A stretch of DNA of 64,000 nt from Myrica gale (GCA_963930655.1 OZ005609.1:19355001-19419000); one strand, 5' to 3'; positions 25,395-37,270 are shown, counted from the stretch's first letter. Program-made: numbers and translations. Notes: generated from the letters alone by a model not told the origin.

Positions 25395-26643
25395 TCAATC
25401 GTTGCCTCCTGACGTTGGAAAATGCGAGTCGTCGATTGATCGTGGAAGCGTAATCGTCATTGTTTTCGAATTCACGATTGATAATTACAATGAGCGGTCG
25501 ATCGAGCCATCAAAAGATGGGAGTTTGCCACGTGGAAGCGTAACCGTCATTTTTTAGAATCACGATGGATCGTGAGAATGCACTGTCGATCGAGCCAGAA
25601 AGCGAATGAGAGTTCGCCACGTGTAAAAAAAGCGAGAGCGATCGTCTAAATGAATAACGATCGATCGTAGAAAATGATGAACGATTATATGAAACCGGCG
25701 AGCCATTTTTACCGGTTACCTCTCACGAATATTCTAGAATCCTCTCAAACTTCACGAACCATTTCGTTCAGCATTCCCTTCCAAAGTACGCGGAATCAGT
25801 TCCTGTTATCATCTATATCAAAGGTACGTAGTTATATTAATTTTCAAGAGATATTAAGCTGTTTTAAATGAGGTTTTACTTTACGTTTTTTTTAGATTGC
25901 TATATCTTTCATTTAGGTCTATAAATTGTATTAATTTTTGTGTTAATGTATATTTTTGGAGTTTAGGATTGTTTAGGGATCCTTTGGGGCTAATTTTGAG
26001 TGTATTTTGGCGTATTTTGTAATCTGTGTGTTTTCGTATAAACACCGATTGATCACATTTAACCGCAATCGATAGTGTTGTAGACGGTGAGTCAAACGAT
26101 TGATCGTCTCAAGACGATGATCAATCACTTATTGTTACTTAGCGACCGATCGATACTGTATGTACCGATGAATCGGTAATTGAAACGGTGAGTTTCAAAT
26201 TTAATGATGATCGATCACTGTAATTGACGATTGATCGTCTATGTTACCGACGGATCGCATTTAACCGCGATTGATCTTTGTAGACGGTAAGGTGAACGAT
26301 TGATAGTCTAAAGTAGACGATCAATCGCTTATTGTTATTTAGCAACCGATCGATACTGTATGTACCGATGAATCAGTAATTGAAACGGTGAGTTTCAAAT
26401 TTAATGACGATCGATCACTGTAATTGACAATTGATCGTCTATGTTACCGACAGATCGCATTTAACCGCGATTGATCGTTGTAGACGGTGAGGCGAACGAT
26501 TGATCGTCTAAAGTAGACGATCAATCGCTTATTGTTATTTAGAGACTGATCGATACTGTATGTACCGATGAATCGGTAATTGAAACGGTGAGTTTCAAAT
26601 TTAATGACGATCGATCACTGTAAGTGACGATCAATCGTTAGTT
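25395..26643. repeat. CACTA subterminal motif array, including a 3x200-bp tandem repeat
   Basis: Dense, variably oriented copies of an (A/C)CGAT(C/T)GATCG-type motif begin at about 25,395. From 26,056 the motif sits within tandem units of about 200 bp; the landmark CATTTAACCGC recurs at 26,056, 26,258 and 26,458. Each unit contains GTAGACGGTGAG, GTACCGATGAATC, AACGGTGAGTTTCAAATTTA and a TGACGATCGATCACTGTAA block. Such arrays in CACTA elements are binding sites for the TNPA-type protein. Confidence 0.85.
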
Positions 26644-26786
26644 GATGTTGTACTCTTAGAACCCCAAAAGTACACCGTTTTGTGGCGTTGGGTCACCATT
26701 TTGTTGTATCTTTTTAATATTTTAATTAGCTTATTGTGATTATTTATTAACGCATATTTATATACAATTTTTGCAGCGTTCGTAAA

Positions 26787-28045
26787 ATGTCAGCAGCTAA
26801 GCGTGCACGCACAACGAAGGCCGGGACTGGATCGTCGTCCAACGATCAGGAGCCCACTGATTCGTTGATGACTGTAGAGAGGCGGATGGAGTACTTGAGG
26901 GGGCGGCCGGTAGCCAAAGAGCGTCCAGTGACGCTATATGATTTTGACAATTTGTTGTACGAGGAGCACACCCTCTTCCAGTTGTTCGAGTACCAGGGAT
27001 TCCTTCACCAGCTATCGTGGGTGGATGGTTTCTATGTCGACTCCCTCGTTCACGAATTTTTTTGTGCGCTTATCTCGGTAGCCAAAGCACCTGAGGTGCA
27101 GATAGAGGTGCGAGGAGTACAGTTCATGTTCTCGGCAGACGTCCTTGTCGATTTCCTACACTGCCCTCGGCCTAGGACTCCTTTCTTCCCAGTGGTTCCT
27201 TTGACGGATGAGCAGAGGACATCAGGGCAGGACTTATGGACGCTGATGACGGGGAAGACCTCTTCAGTGGTTGGCAGCATAATCAAGCAGAGTGAGTTCA
27301 GTGTGTTTTGGCGAATTTTGCCCTTATCTGGACGACGAACGTCGATGGCAAAACTCATTCTACCAAGTGCACGTTCCCGAGAGCTCAGTGCATGCTCTTA
27401 CTGGGTCAGCAGATGTTGATAGATTTTCCACTGTACATGTTCGAGCTAATTATGGATGAGGCTTGGGGAATTAAGGAATATAGTCTCCCATACGGCATGT
27501 TTCTAACTCAGTTCCTCATTTCTCGGGGTGTTATGATCACTGCTGAGGATACTCGTAAGGGGGTTAAGAGTGCGCTAAACAAGTTCACTCTGTCCAGGAG
27601 CAGGGGCTAGTAGGGGGCATTGACTTGACGGTTTGCTCGTAGAGCAGCAGCGGCCGCAGAGGACGCAGCACGACCTTCTACATCAGCGTCAGAGGTACCT
27701 CTCGAGCCGAGAGCACCTGCAGTGCCCCCTCCATGGGTGGCCCAGCTATTTTCGGACATTGACAGTCGTGTCAGCGCGACTGTGAAGGCTGCTCTACAAC
27801 CTCTTGAGAGGCAGGTGCAGTCGTTAGAGGAGGAGGTGGAAGATCTCCGGACCGCCTTCAATGGGGAGTGCACTGTGACAATGCTACGCAACAAGTCGGT
27901 CGTGGCTCATATGTCAGACGTCAGCGAGCAGCTGGAAGAAATTAAGAAGACTCTGGATGATTTCAAGACGGAGACAGAGCCACCTATTATTCCTGGAGAT
28001 ATTCCTGACGACTTGGACACTTTCTGCGATGCTATTGCACGTTGA
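26787..28045 (+). pseudogene. Transposase_32-like 'putative plant transposon protein' ORF, frameshifted
   Basis: The ATG at 26787 opens a frame (MSAAKRARTTKAGTG...) with a basic N-terminus. It is followed by a globular region (YQGFLHQLSWVDGFYVDSLV, then VQIEVRGVQFMFSADVLVDF) of the type annotated in plants as putative plant transposon protein. Near 27,310-27,340 the match moves to another frame (YSLPYGMFLTQFLISRGV at about 27,480), so a frameshift has occurred. A stop at 27608 precedes a third open stretch, 27722-28045, that is strongly heptad-like (LERQVQSLEEEVEDLRTAFN, then VSEQLEEIKKTLDDFKTE) and probably the coiled-coil C-terminus. Biochemical function of this family is unknown. It lies between two GATCGATC motif arrays, which suggests it is cargo or an accessory gene of the CACTA element. 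GC content is clearly higher than in its surroundings. Confidence 0.65.
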
Positions 28046-28449
28046 TGTATTTTTATTTTGTTTTTTTAATCTATTTCGGACATACATTTAGATTTCTGGT
28101 TTTAGTTATATACTTGAGACATTTGTGTTTATCTGTGAAAATGTAGTAACTTTGATTACATTTTAATTATTTTTTATTTGTATATCATGACATATACACT
28201 TATATACGTAAAATGTCCAATATACCCTTTGATCGGCGAAGGTAACGAAATAAGTAGTCGATCAAATAAGTAATATAAGAATTTAATAATGTGACCAATA
28301 TTACTATTTATTAATTATATAATGTGAGTTTAAATGATTAGAAATATAAAAATATATAATTTGTGACCAATATTATTATTTTTGTATTAAGATGACATTA
28401 GTAGTAATTTAATTTTAATAATTAAGTCATTTGTTAGGGAAAATTCTGT

Positions 28450-29480
28450 TTTTTTAATAATTAGGTTACCGATCGATCGCGTCTAAATGATACTGATGGA
28501 TCGTTAGAATGAAATGCATGCGTCGTCGTTTTATATAGACTGGACGATCGATCGTTCTTTTAAGACTATTCATCGACGCAGCACGTCGCGTAATGAGTCA
28601 CTTACCGATCGATCGTGTGGTAACGGTGTCGTTTAATATTTTGCTACAGATGGATCGTTTGTATGTCATGCATGCGTCGTCATTTTATACAGCTGTAACG
28701 ATCGATCGCTGGTCTGTAGCGATTCGTCGGTATTATCCGTCGTCGTTTCGGTCTTATATACGATTGATTGTTACGTCCTTCGATCGATCGTTACATTTTA
28801 TCTTCATTTTATTGAATAATGTGAGTTTAAATGATTATAAATATAAAAATATATATTAATAAAGTGTGTTATAATGTATTTAGATTACATAACAATATAT
28901 CACGTACATATAATTCATATTTAGGAAAGCATGTATAAGTTGTACATGTTGCATTATAGATGGGGAGTGCACTTGTTAGTATGAGTTAAATATTAAGATG
29001 TTAGAAACTAGTGACATAACGCTTATTTAACACATGATTACAAGTCATAAGAATGAATTATCTATTAAGATGACATTATTAGTAATTTAATTTTAATAAT
29101 TAAGTCATTTGTTAGGGTAAAATCTGGTTTTTTTACAACTAGGTCTACGATCGGTCGCGTAGTAATGCGATCGATCGGGACATAACGGTGTCGTTTAATA
29201 TTTTGCTACTGATGGATCGTTAGTTTGTAATGCATGCGTCATCGTTTTAGATAGACAGAGCGATCGATCGCGCATTTTACATGATCCATCGGTGAAATTT
29301 GAGCGGGATTTTCATGCTGACGAGGCGATCGATCGGTGTATAACGGTGTTGTTTAATATTTTGCTACTGACGGATCGTTACTATGTAATGCATGCATCGT
29401 CGTATTATACTTAGAGGACGATCGATCGCTCAATTTTACACGATCCATCGTCGTATTATACTATGTAATGCATGCATCGT
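28450..29480. repeat. CACTA internal motif array, GATCGATCG type, with a ~680-bp duplication
   Basis: At least nine copies of CGATCGATCG or a one-base variant occur here (for example near 28,472, 28,546, 28,605, 28,699, 28,780, 29,168, 29,263, 29,326 and 29,419). A longer phrase, AACGGTGTCGTTTAATATTTTGCTAC, followed by GGATCGTT and ATGCATGCGTCGTCG, recurs near 28,622, 29,185 and 29,340. The left shoulder TAATTAAGTCATTTGTTAGGG occurs near 28,420 and 29,098, showing a larger duplicated block. Confidence 0.85.
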
Positions 29481-29994
29481 CGTATTCAAGCTTGAAATGC
29501 GAGAATGCGCAAAGGCCGTGGGTGAAAGGCAAAAATACACCCACGGCAAGGAGAAGAGGAGAGTTGCGGAAGCTTCCTACTTGGCCCTAAAAATTTGTCC
29601 AAAACACCGTCCTTTTAGTTGTGAGAGTTTTTAGAAGTGCTTAAGGTTAAGCCCAAGTTAAATTCATTGGTTTTTTAACCGAGTGAATATTGGAAAATTT
29701 GGGCGACATTTGTGAGATTTTGGTGTGAAATTGGTTCGTTTTGGTCTACATTTCGTGCAAGAGGTAATGGAATCAACATACACTACGATTTATGAATGAT
29801 TTGGTTAGTTATTTGATGTTTTTAATATTTGTCCATTTGTGGGTATTGTGGAATGAATTTGTGATGATTAGATCTTATTAGAGTGTTATTAATATGTATA
29901 TTAGAATTAGAATTACATGAGGATGATTTGTGAGTGTTTTGGGCTTGGATTTGAGTGTGAGGAGGCCTGAAAAGTTGTGTTTTCGATCTGGGTT

Positions 29995-30140
29995 TGTCAC
30001 GATCGATCGCATATTTCTGACGATTGATCGTCTGTTAGATGGTGGTATTGCCGATTGATCGTCTATGTGATGACGATGGATCGTTCGTTAGTTGGAGGTT
30101 TGGCGATCGATCGTCTATAGTAACGATCGATCGCATGTTT
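29995..30140. repeat. Small GATCGATCG motif cluster upstream of the TNP2-like gene
   Basis: Seven motif copies or variants lie between 29,998 and 30,133, about 260 bp before the transposase start codon. The position suggests they belong to the leader or promoter of the transposase gene rather than to the terminus. Confidence 0.7.
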
Positions 30141-31220
30141 TGGTCAGATCACTACATTATGATTTTTTGAGTGTTTGTTTTATAATTGATACATGTGTAG
30201 TATTTGAGCTATATATTGAATGTTTGATTATTGAAGTGCTTGAGTTCTGAAAATAAATCATGGAGTTTGAGAAGCATGGAGGGTGAATATTGGAGTGTTT
30301 TTGACTTGTTATGTTTGAGTTTATTTGAGGGATATGCTTAATTCTTATGTGGGTGTTTACGAATTACTTAATTGGTGTATTTTTTAGATTGGTGGCGATG
30401 AATAAGAGTTGGATTTACGAGAAAAATAGGTTTGGTGAAAAGTATGCGGAGGGGGTCCTTAGGTTTGTCTGTATGGCTGCTTCTTGTGTAGACTCTCGGG
30501 GTCAGATCAGATGTCTGTGTCGGAAGTGCAGAAATATAGTGTTTCATGTATTGGATAAAATGGAAGATTATATTTACATTAATGGGTTTTATGTGAGCTA
30601 TAAGTCATGGGTGTTTCACGGGGAGGGTATTCAACTTACTTTTAATTTGACTGAAATGGAGAACCCTAATAATAAGGAAACCCCTAGTTCGCAACCGAAG
30701 GGTTCAACACCACTTAATAAGTTATGGGAAGAGACAGAACAAGAATTGTATCCTGGATGTACCAAGTTTAGTAAGTTGTCATTTACGGTCCGGTTGTTGC
30801 ATGTGAAGTCAGAGAATAAGTTGTCGGTTAAGGCATTTGATATGATATTACAGTTGATTAAGGAGGCGTTGCCAGAGGGGGAGACGTTACCGAGATCGTA
30901 TTACGAGGCGAAACAATTGCGAAAGGGTCTTGGGTTTAGTTATGATAAGATTCATGCATGTTAAAATGATTGTGTGTTGTTTTGGAAGGAAAACAATGAG
31001 TTAGACAATTGTCCGGTATGTGGGGTGTCCTGGCGGAAACATGAGCAATGCGTACAGTATTTGGCCAGTCATTGTTTTTCCGTACAATTTACCCCCATGG
31101 AGGTGTATGAAGGTCCCATTTTGTGAGATCCCGACCTTATTTATGTCGTTTTATAAGAGAGAGATTTTTGCTTATGATTCCCTCAATATGTACGTATGAT
31201 TAAATTAGTGATTTTTGATG

Positions 31221-31440
31221 TAAGTGTCGACACATTGGAGCATAGTGTCGACACATCTAACTAATACCCGAAAGTTTACATTTTTTTTTCCGGAACTCCA
31301 GTGATTTTGACTAAGTGTTGGAAGTGTCGACACCTTGAGTGATGGTGTCGACACATTTAACTAAAACCCGAAAGTTTACATTTTTCGTGATTTTGGCTGC
31401 GTTGAAAGTGTCGACACCTTGAGTGATGGTGTCGACACAT
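31221..31440. repeat. Tandem GTGTCGACAC palindrome pairs in the solo LTR
   Basis: Three tandem units of about 80-100 bp each carry two copies of the palindrome (G)TGTCGACAC(C/A), near 31,226/31,246, 31,324/31,345 and 31,409/31,429. Between them is CTAACTAA-ACCCGAAAGTTTACATTTTT or a close variant. Confidence 0.85.
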
Positions 31441-33524
31441 CTAACTACATTTCCGAAATTTTGTCGGATTAAAAAACATGTGAGCTGGAATTCATGAGAA
31501 GGGAGAAAATAAGGGAGGGCAGCCCTGTCTTTTCCCCAAGCTATTTTCACGTTAAACACCACACCCCCTCCTCTCTTTCACGCATTTCACATTTTTCTTT
31601 ACCCAAACCATATCTCCCTTGCCCTAAGTCACCCGACCGAAGAAGAAGAAGGAAGAAGAAGAAGAAGAAGAAGAAGGAAGGAGAAGGAGAAAGAAGAAGA
31701 AGAAAAGAAGGAGGAAGAGGTGAAGCAAGGTAAAAATCCAGCCCTCTTAGGAAACCTTGCTGGCCGAAAATCATGCTACCCTCTCTCTCTCTATTTTCTT
31801 CTTGTTTTCTCTTGTTGGTTGGTTGTGGTTTGATGGTGGGTTGTCTAAGTAGTTTTTCTCCTTGTGTTCATGGATGTTTAGTTTAGATCTATGCATGTTT
31901 AGTGTAGATCTATGCATGCTAAGTGTGGATCTATGCATGTTTAGGGTAGATCTTGCAAGTGCTTAAGTGTAGCATAGATTTTTACATGAGAACATGGAAA
32001 AATGGTTGAATCCGAAATTAGGGTTCTTGAGAAATTGGTTTGGTGCTCTAGGTGTTTGATAAAAGGGCTAAAAGAGGATTGAAACCTAAATTGAGCAAGT
32101 ATGGCCGAATTTAGGGGTTGGTGCATTAGGTTGTATGTATGCTAGTCATATTGAGAACCACTAAGCCCTAAGTGTTAGAGATAGGTTCAGATTTGGAAAA
32201 ATAGGCAAGAGGACCAATAATGCACACTAGGTGTTTGGTAAAAAGCCCAAGAGAAATGGGTAAATGCAATGGTGTTAACTTGATGAATATGGAACCATGG
32301 TTTGGTTATAAACTTTGAGTTGAAGTTGTAAAAGCGGGAGAAAGGTGAGAGGATGGTTACTGCTAGGAAATGTTAAGTTAGCCTTGGATGTTGGTTGTGA
32401 CATGGAGAGATTCAGATTTTGGTTGTTGGAAATTTGGAGGGCTAGAAAGATTATTGTGATTGCTGGAATTTACATATGCAGATTTCAAGGTTGGAATAGA
32501 GAGTGTGTTTTGATGCATTTGTGGTTATCTCTTGATATTGAGTGGATCCTAGATTGTAGGCCTAGGAAACGGGAAGATTTTAAGTCATACCTTGGACGAT
32601 TCCGATAACTATCGAATGAGATATGCGTTGTTCGAGGCCCGGACGTCAAGCTGCCAGCAGTCTTGCACGTCCGGAATGTCAGCTCATTTCGAGCACCCTT
32701 TTGAGGAATCATTTTAAGTCCAAATTTTACGGGGTTGGTCTTGAATTTTAAGTTTAAGAAAGAGGAACGTTTTAAGGTAAATTGCAGGTGATTTAGAGGT
32801 AAGACGAATAAGTTGTGATATTTTGAAAATGGAAGGTCGAGCTGGAAACAGCAATAGTGTGGTTGTAGGATTTTTGCTTTATATGAAATGTTTTTGAAAG
32901 TGTATAACAAAATCTGCTGTTGTGAAATTTACTCCTTATATTGACCTATGAAAGCTGAATATTTTAAGGTAAATTTTGTGTAATTTGGAGCTATTGTCTG
33001 GAAGTTATGGATTTTTAAGTTGGAGACGCTAGGGCTGCCCGCTTAGAAATTTTCAGCGACATGTATTGTCGGGTAAGGTTTTGGGTGGCTAGCGAGCTTC
33101 AAATTACTTAGAATTTTGATAGGATATGAAAAATTAGTGTGAGGGTCAATTGGAACAGATTTCGTGTGAGTAATTTATTGATTACTCTATACGTTTAGTA
33201 AACCTATGAATAACAATAATACGATTCATTGTAGGTAACGAGACGTTCGATACTTGAGCAAGCGAAGGTAAGTGAAAATTGTAAGTAGAAACTTACGCCT
33301 TTCAAAACTGGAATGATACACAACATGAAAGTATTTATTAATGAGCACATCAAGCATGACATTATCAAGCACGACATGAATACATCATGATCATTTGCAT
33401 TCATTTTCCTCATGAGAAAGGAGAAATTTTATGCAAATAAAAGTACCATTTTTATGCTACATTATGACAAGTTTGATGACAAGTTAGTTAATGAACTCAA
33501 GCCAGTCGGTACCGTACCAAGTCA

Positions 33525-33725
33525 AGAAGGTGCATCCATACCGAAGGACGTTTACGTGAAGGATGGATGTCACCTAGGACACCCATACCGAAGGATGCTT
33601 GCAAGAAGGATGGGTAGTCCACGAGGTAGGTGCAATCACACTGAAGGATGCTTGCAAGAAGGTGTGAACCTCGAGGAGTCGTGTCTAGCCACTGAAGGAC
33701 GAATGTGAGAAGGTGTGCTAGCTCG
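33525..33725. repeat. Imperfect ~62-bp tandem repeat in the solo LTR
   Basis: Three to four units are built on ACCGAAGGATGCTTGCAAGA or ACTGAAGGATGCTTGCAAG, followed by AGG and a CACGAGG/CTCGAGG phrase. This type of repeat is common in long gypsy LTRs. Confidence 0.7.
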
Positions 33726-35118
33726 ACCATATGTAAGGTCCCTAAGGGAAATAGGGGACAGTTCCAACGGGAACGCACAACCCTGATGTCAGGGGTAAAT
33801 AGAGGGCAAGTAGCCCCATCAGATAAGATGTGAAATGATTTTTCCAAAAGCAAGAATTTTACAAGTATAAGTATTGTTTTCAAGAGCAAGTGCATGTGCA
33901 TATGCAAACATGAGGCATACACGTGCATCACGATTCATGATCATGCATGAATCTCATTATGTTTACACGATTATGATTTCAAGTTCAAGTGCATGCTTAC
34001 AATTTCAAATCTATGTTTTAGCTATAATTCCTTACTGAGTCTTTCGACTCACAGTTTTAAATTGTATCATTCCAGATAATGTTTCAGGGGAGGAATCTTA
34101 AGAAGATGACCTTGAACCCTAGGAGAAGGGTTGACGAAAATGTCTCTTCCTTTTTGCTTAATTTTAGTAAAGGTTTAGATAATTTTTGTAAGAGCCGGCA
34201 TGAGCCTCCGTGATGTGGTGGTCATGGGTTATTCGGCTTAGTAAGTTAAGGTTTTTAACTGGTTGATATTTTGAGACCATGTTATAACTACTTTAAGTTA
34301 TCGATGGGAAGTATGTTCCTATGTGCGTTAAACGCTAGTGTTATAAGGCTTCTTTTAAATATTGAGGCATCATGGTGTTTCCGCTTCAAGAATACTCTGA
34401 ATGAGATATATTTTCCGCTGCAAGAACTTCAGTAAGTACGCTTGAGCGTTCCTTGTCGGGAACGCTCGCGGCTGTCATTAGCCTCGTTTAGCTAGCGTTC
34501 GGGGCGTGACACATTTTCACTGATGACTCTTTTAATCCCGGGTCGAAAGTCACCGGGAAATGATATAGATGTTATATCTTTGACCTTTAGTGGACGAGTT
34601 GAAACAACTATGGGAAGATGGATTTGAGACACATGACGCTTCAGATGGGACGACATTTAAGATGCATGCAACTTTGATGTGGACCATAAATTATTTCCCA
34701 GCATATGCTAATTTATCTGGATGGAGTACCAAAGGGAAGTTGGCATGTCCAACGTGTAATTTAGACTTCCGACAATTTAACCTTAATCCACTACGAAGGG
34801 ATGACGTTGCGCCAAAAGTTATCGAAACTTCTTAGGCAATTGATCGGCGAAAAAAAAGACGTATAGATAATAATGATGTTTCGGAGGGGGATGAATCAGA
34901 AATTGAAGAAAATAGCGAAGAAAGTGCTGACGAAGATTTGTTCGAAAGTGATAGCGATTCTACTGAGAATGAGGCACGAACGATAACCTGCAAGAACCGG
35001 ATTCTGATTAATAAATTTCTTCAAGTATATTTTATTTTTAACCTTCATGTTTGCTTTACAGTTTTTACTGTTACTATTTCTTTTACAATATCTTTATCGT
35101 TTATTTTGTTATGTCACA

Positions 35119-36715
35119 GCTTGTACGGTGAAATGAAGCGTGGACGAGAATTTTCTTCAGTTACTTATGGACGGTTGCATAGTCCAGTTAGTCCGGTTAG
35201 TATGAGTTTGATCCCGTGCCCTACCCTGAGCGCTCCAACACCGAGAGCGAATGAAGCCATTAGTCAAAACACGCCAGCTTGTCCTAGTAGTTGTGCATGT
35301 AAGAAATTATTCTAATGAATATTTCAATTTTTTTAAGTTAACTAACCGACTTTGTTAATTTAATTTTATGTAGCGACATCAGCTTCTAAACATGGGCGAG
35401 GTAGGACACGTGGGGTCGGTTTGGAGAAGAGTCTTGGGTCTGGGTCCAGTTCCGGGAAACTATCGGTCCATATCCCGGATGGAGAGTGTGGAGGAGTGTC
35501 TTCCACTGCTGCCACTCTATCGACGAAGATTGGAATGTTGGTCCGAGGGCTGATTCCAATCTCCGTTAACAAGTGGGTCGACGTTCCTTCAGAAGTGAAG
35601 GAGTACATTATGGATCGAGTGTTGGTATGATTAAATTCGTAAACATAGAATTTTTGTATAAGCAGATCGTTACACTTGTAATATTGTATGTTCGTACTTA
35701 TGTAGGACCACTTAGACCTTGACAACAACCGTCAGGAGGACGTGAGGACGGTGGTCGAGACTATGATGACGGCACATCGAACGCACCGCAACCAGATGCA
35801 TGCGTATTTCAAGAAGTTCTCGAGTAAAGACGCTGCGTTGCTGAAGCCGCACCCTGATACCACGGAAGAAAAATGGAAGGAGTAATGCGATCTGTTCACC
35901 AGCGAACCATTTTTGTTACGTGATTAAAGAAACTCGTTGCCTAAATTGATTTGATATTTAATTTCTTCAAATATCGTAGAAACGAAGCGAGCAAAATAAA
36001 AGGAATAGATAAGAACAAAGTTGACTGTGAACCACGCTGCTGGTTCGCGTTCCTTCCAGCACACATGAGCTTGCATGGTTAGTTAAGAACTAAATTTTAG
36101 ACTTTATTGATATTTTTCGTCAATAAATTTATGCTATTGTCATGTAGAAAACTCAAGAAAGCGGCGATATCAATCCTGCAGAGCTGTATAAAAAGAATTA
36201 TACAAACAAAGATGAGATTTGGACCTCAGAAGGAGCGAGAGAAATTTATGTAAGTCGCTTTCATTTTAATTTTCTTTATGTAATTTATGTATATTTATCT
36301 ACTTTAATGTTTCTGGTAATTATTACCATTTTTTCAGGAACGGATGGATGCCTTCCAGCACCAGTGTGATTTAGAAGGAAAGACTTACACCGAAATTGAA
36401 GTATATTCCGAGATATTGGGCAAGAAGTCGGGATATGTTCGGGGATTAGGACGCGCGGTTAAGCCTCCACCTTCATCAACTTTGACTACACAATCTACTG
36501 ATCTACAGCACCAGCTAGCAAAGGCAAGGGATGGGATAAAAGCGATGAAAGCTGCTAGAGAAAAAGACTTGCAAGAATTTGCGAAGAAACAAGCTTTGAT
36601 GGAGGCCACGCTGAGGGACCACCGTGAGGAGCAGCGGGTGGAGCAAGAGCGCATCTGGTTGGAGCAGGAGGAGGTTCGAAAAGGTATATGTATCTATGTT
36701 GTAATAGTTTTGTGA
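35119..36715 (+). pseudogene. TNPA/Transposase_24-like CACTA accessory gene, multi-exon, one premature stop
   Basis: In CACTA elements this second protein binds the subterminal motifs. Exon-like blocks with GT/AG borders lie at about 35,119-35,300, 35,374-35,628, 35,706-35,920, 35,981-36,078, 36,149-36,249 and 36,338-36,684. Family blocks in order are WVDVPSEVKEYIMDRV; HLDLDNNRQEDVRTVVETMM with HRNQMHAYFKKF; EEKWKE followed by a TAA at 35,883 where the family reads W-x-x-L/stop-CDLF; SKIKGIDKNKV; and TYTEIEVYSEILGKKSGYVR then GLGRAV. The last block continues as a charged coiled coil (DLQHQLAKARDGIKAMKAAR). The single in-frame TAA breaks it, though splicing could in principle avoid it. It lies directly downstream of the transposase on the same strand, the usual order. 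Confidence 0.75.
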
Positions 36716-36884
36716 TTATGTATTATTACGATGTTATTTTCGATTTAATTGCGGATTACTATTTCTTACCATTAATGTGCATTATTATGAGTATTGTATT
36801 TTTATTATACTACTATCTGTTATATAAATTTTATTATTATTATTGTTTTTCAAAAATCCAAATTATGTTTCAACCATTCGATCG

Positions 36885-37270
36885 GTAGTTAAACGTTCAG
36901 CTATTAATATATCGTCAATATTAAAAATATGTAATGCTGATCGATCAGTAAATTCATCGATCAATCGTGACAATTATACCGATCGATCAGTGACGTAGTT
37001 AGTGATCAATCGCTTTAATCACCGACTGATCAACTTTTGTTAAAACGATCGATCACTAATAAATTACAATTGATCGTCATTACTATAGCGATCGATCGTC
37101 TATTTTTTACAATTCCATCGGTAAAAATTGTTGATCAAACGCCAATAATTAACCGATCGATTATGTCACCGATCCATCACAAATTCACCGATCGATCGTT
37201 TATACCGTTCAATCGCTAGTTTCACTAAGCCAATGTTGATTGATCGTTACTTGTGATGATCGATCGTTAT
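36885..37270. repeat. Right subterminal motif array of the CACTA element
   Basis: Some 15 copies or variants of the GATCGATC motif in both orientations lie between 36,885 and 37,265, immediately inside the right terminus, mirroring the array at 25.4-26.6 kb. Confidence 0.85.

Larger units (their letters stand above)
31122..34511 (+). mobile_element. Solo LTR (3,390 bp) of a Tekay/Del-like gypsy retrotransposon, CATTT duplication
   Basis: The element begins TGTGAGATCCCGACC and ends GGGGCGTGACA, canonical ends of long chromovirus LTRs. A perfect 5-bp duplication, CATTT, lies at 31117-31121 and 34512-34516. Inside are an R-region-like CCTTACTGAGTCTTTCGACTC at about 34,030, tandem 'GAAGGATGCTTGCAAGAAGG' units at 33,525-33,720, GAA/GGA-rich DNA at 31,637-31,715 and TGTCGACA palindromes at 31,227-31,434. 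There are no gag-pol frames, so this is a solo LTR left by recombination. Open frames inside (for example 32345-32608) show no protein homology. Confidence 0.92.
30398..34835 (+). pseudogene. TNP2-like CACTA transposase, internally deleted and split by a solo LTR
   Basis: The frame from the ATG at 30398 starts MNKSWIYEKNRFGEKYAEGV, matching the transposase-associated N-terminal domain of TNP2. It continues with a Cys-rich C-x-C-x2-C cluster (IRCLCRKCRNIV) and a WVFHGE block. After a premature TAA at 30961 the same frame continues with DCVLFWKENNELDNCPVCGV, the zinc-cluster hallmark of Transposase_21. A solo LTR at 31122-34511 then interrupts it. Beyond the LTR, 34,590-34,835 gives LWEDGFETHDAS, TLMWTINYFPAYANLSGW and GKLACPTCN, a downstream part of the same domain. 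The central catalytic stretch between these parts is missing, so a deletion preceded or accompanied the LTR insertion. Clearly non-functional. Confidence 0.85.

Noticed and set aside
26056-26643. Regular repeats considered as a CRISPR-like array
   Set aside because: Units are about 200 bp, tandem and without unique spacers, in a plant CACTA element.
30149-30165. CACTACATTATG as a possible left CACTA terminus
   Set aside because: The following bases do not match the right terminus (CACTACAGAAAAAATGA) and it lies inside the element, just upstream of the transposase.
31494-31733. ORF with a poly-Lys/Glu stretch
   Set aside because: It reads through the GAA-rich tract inside the solo LTR; the charged run is a microsatellite artefact.
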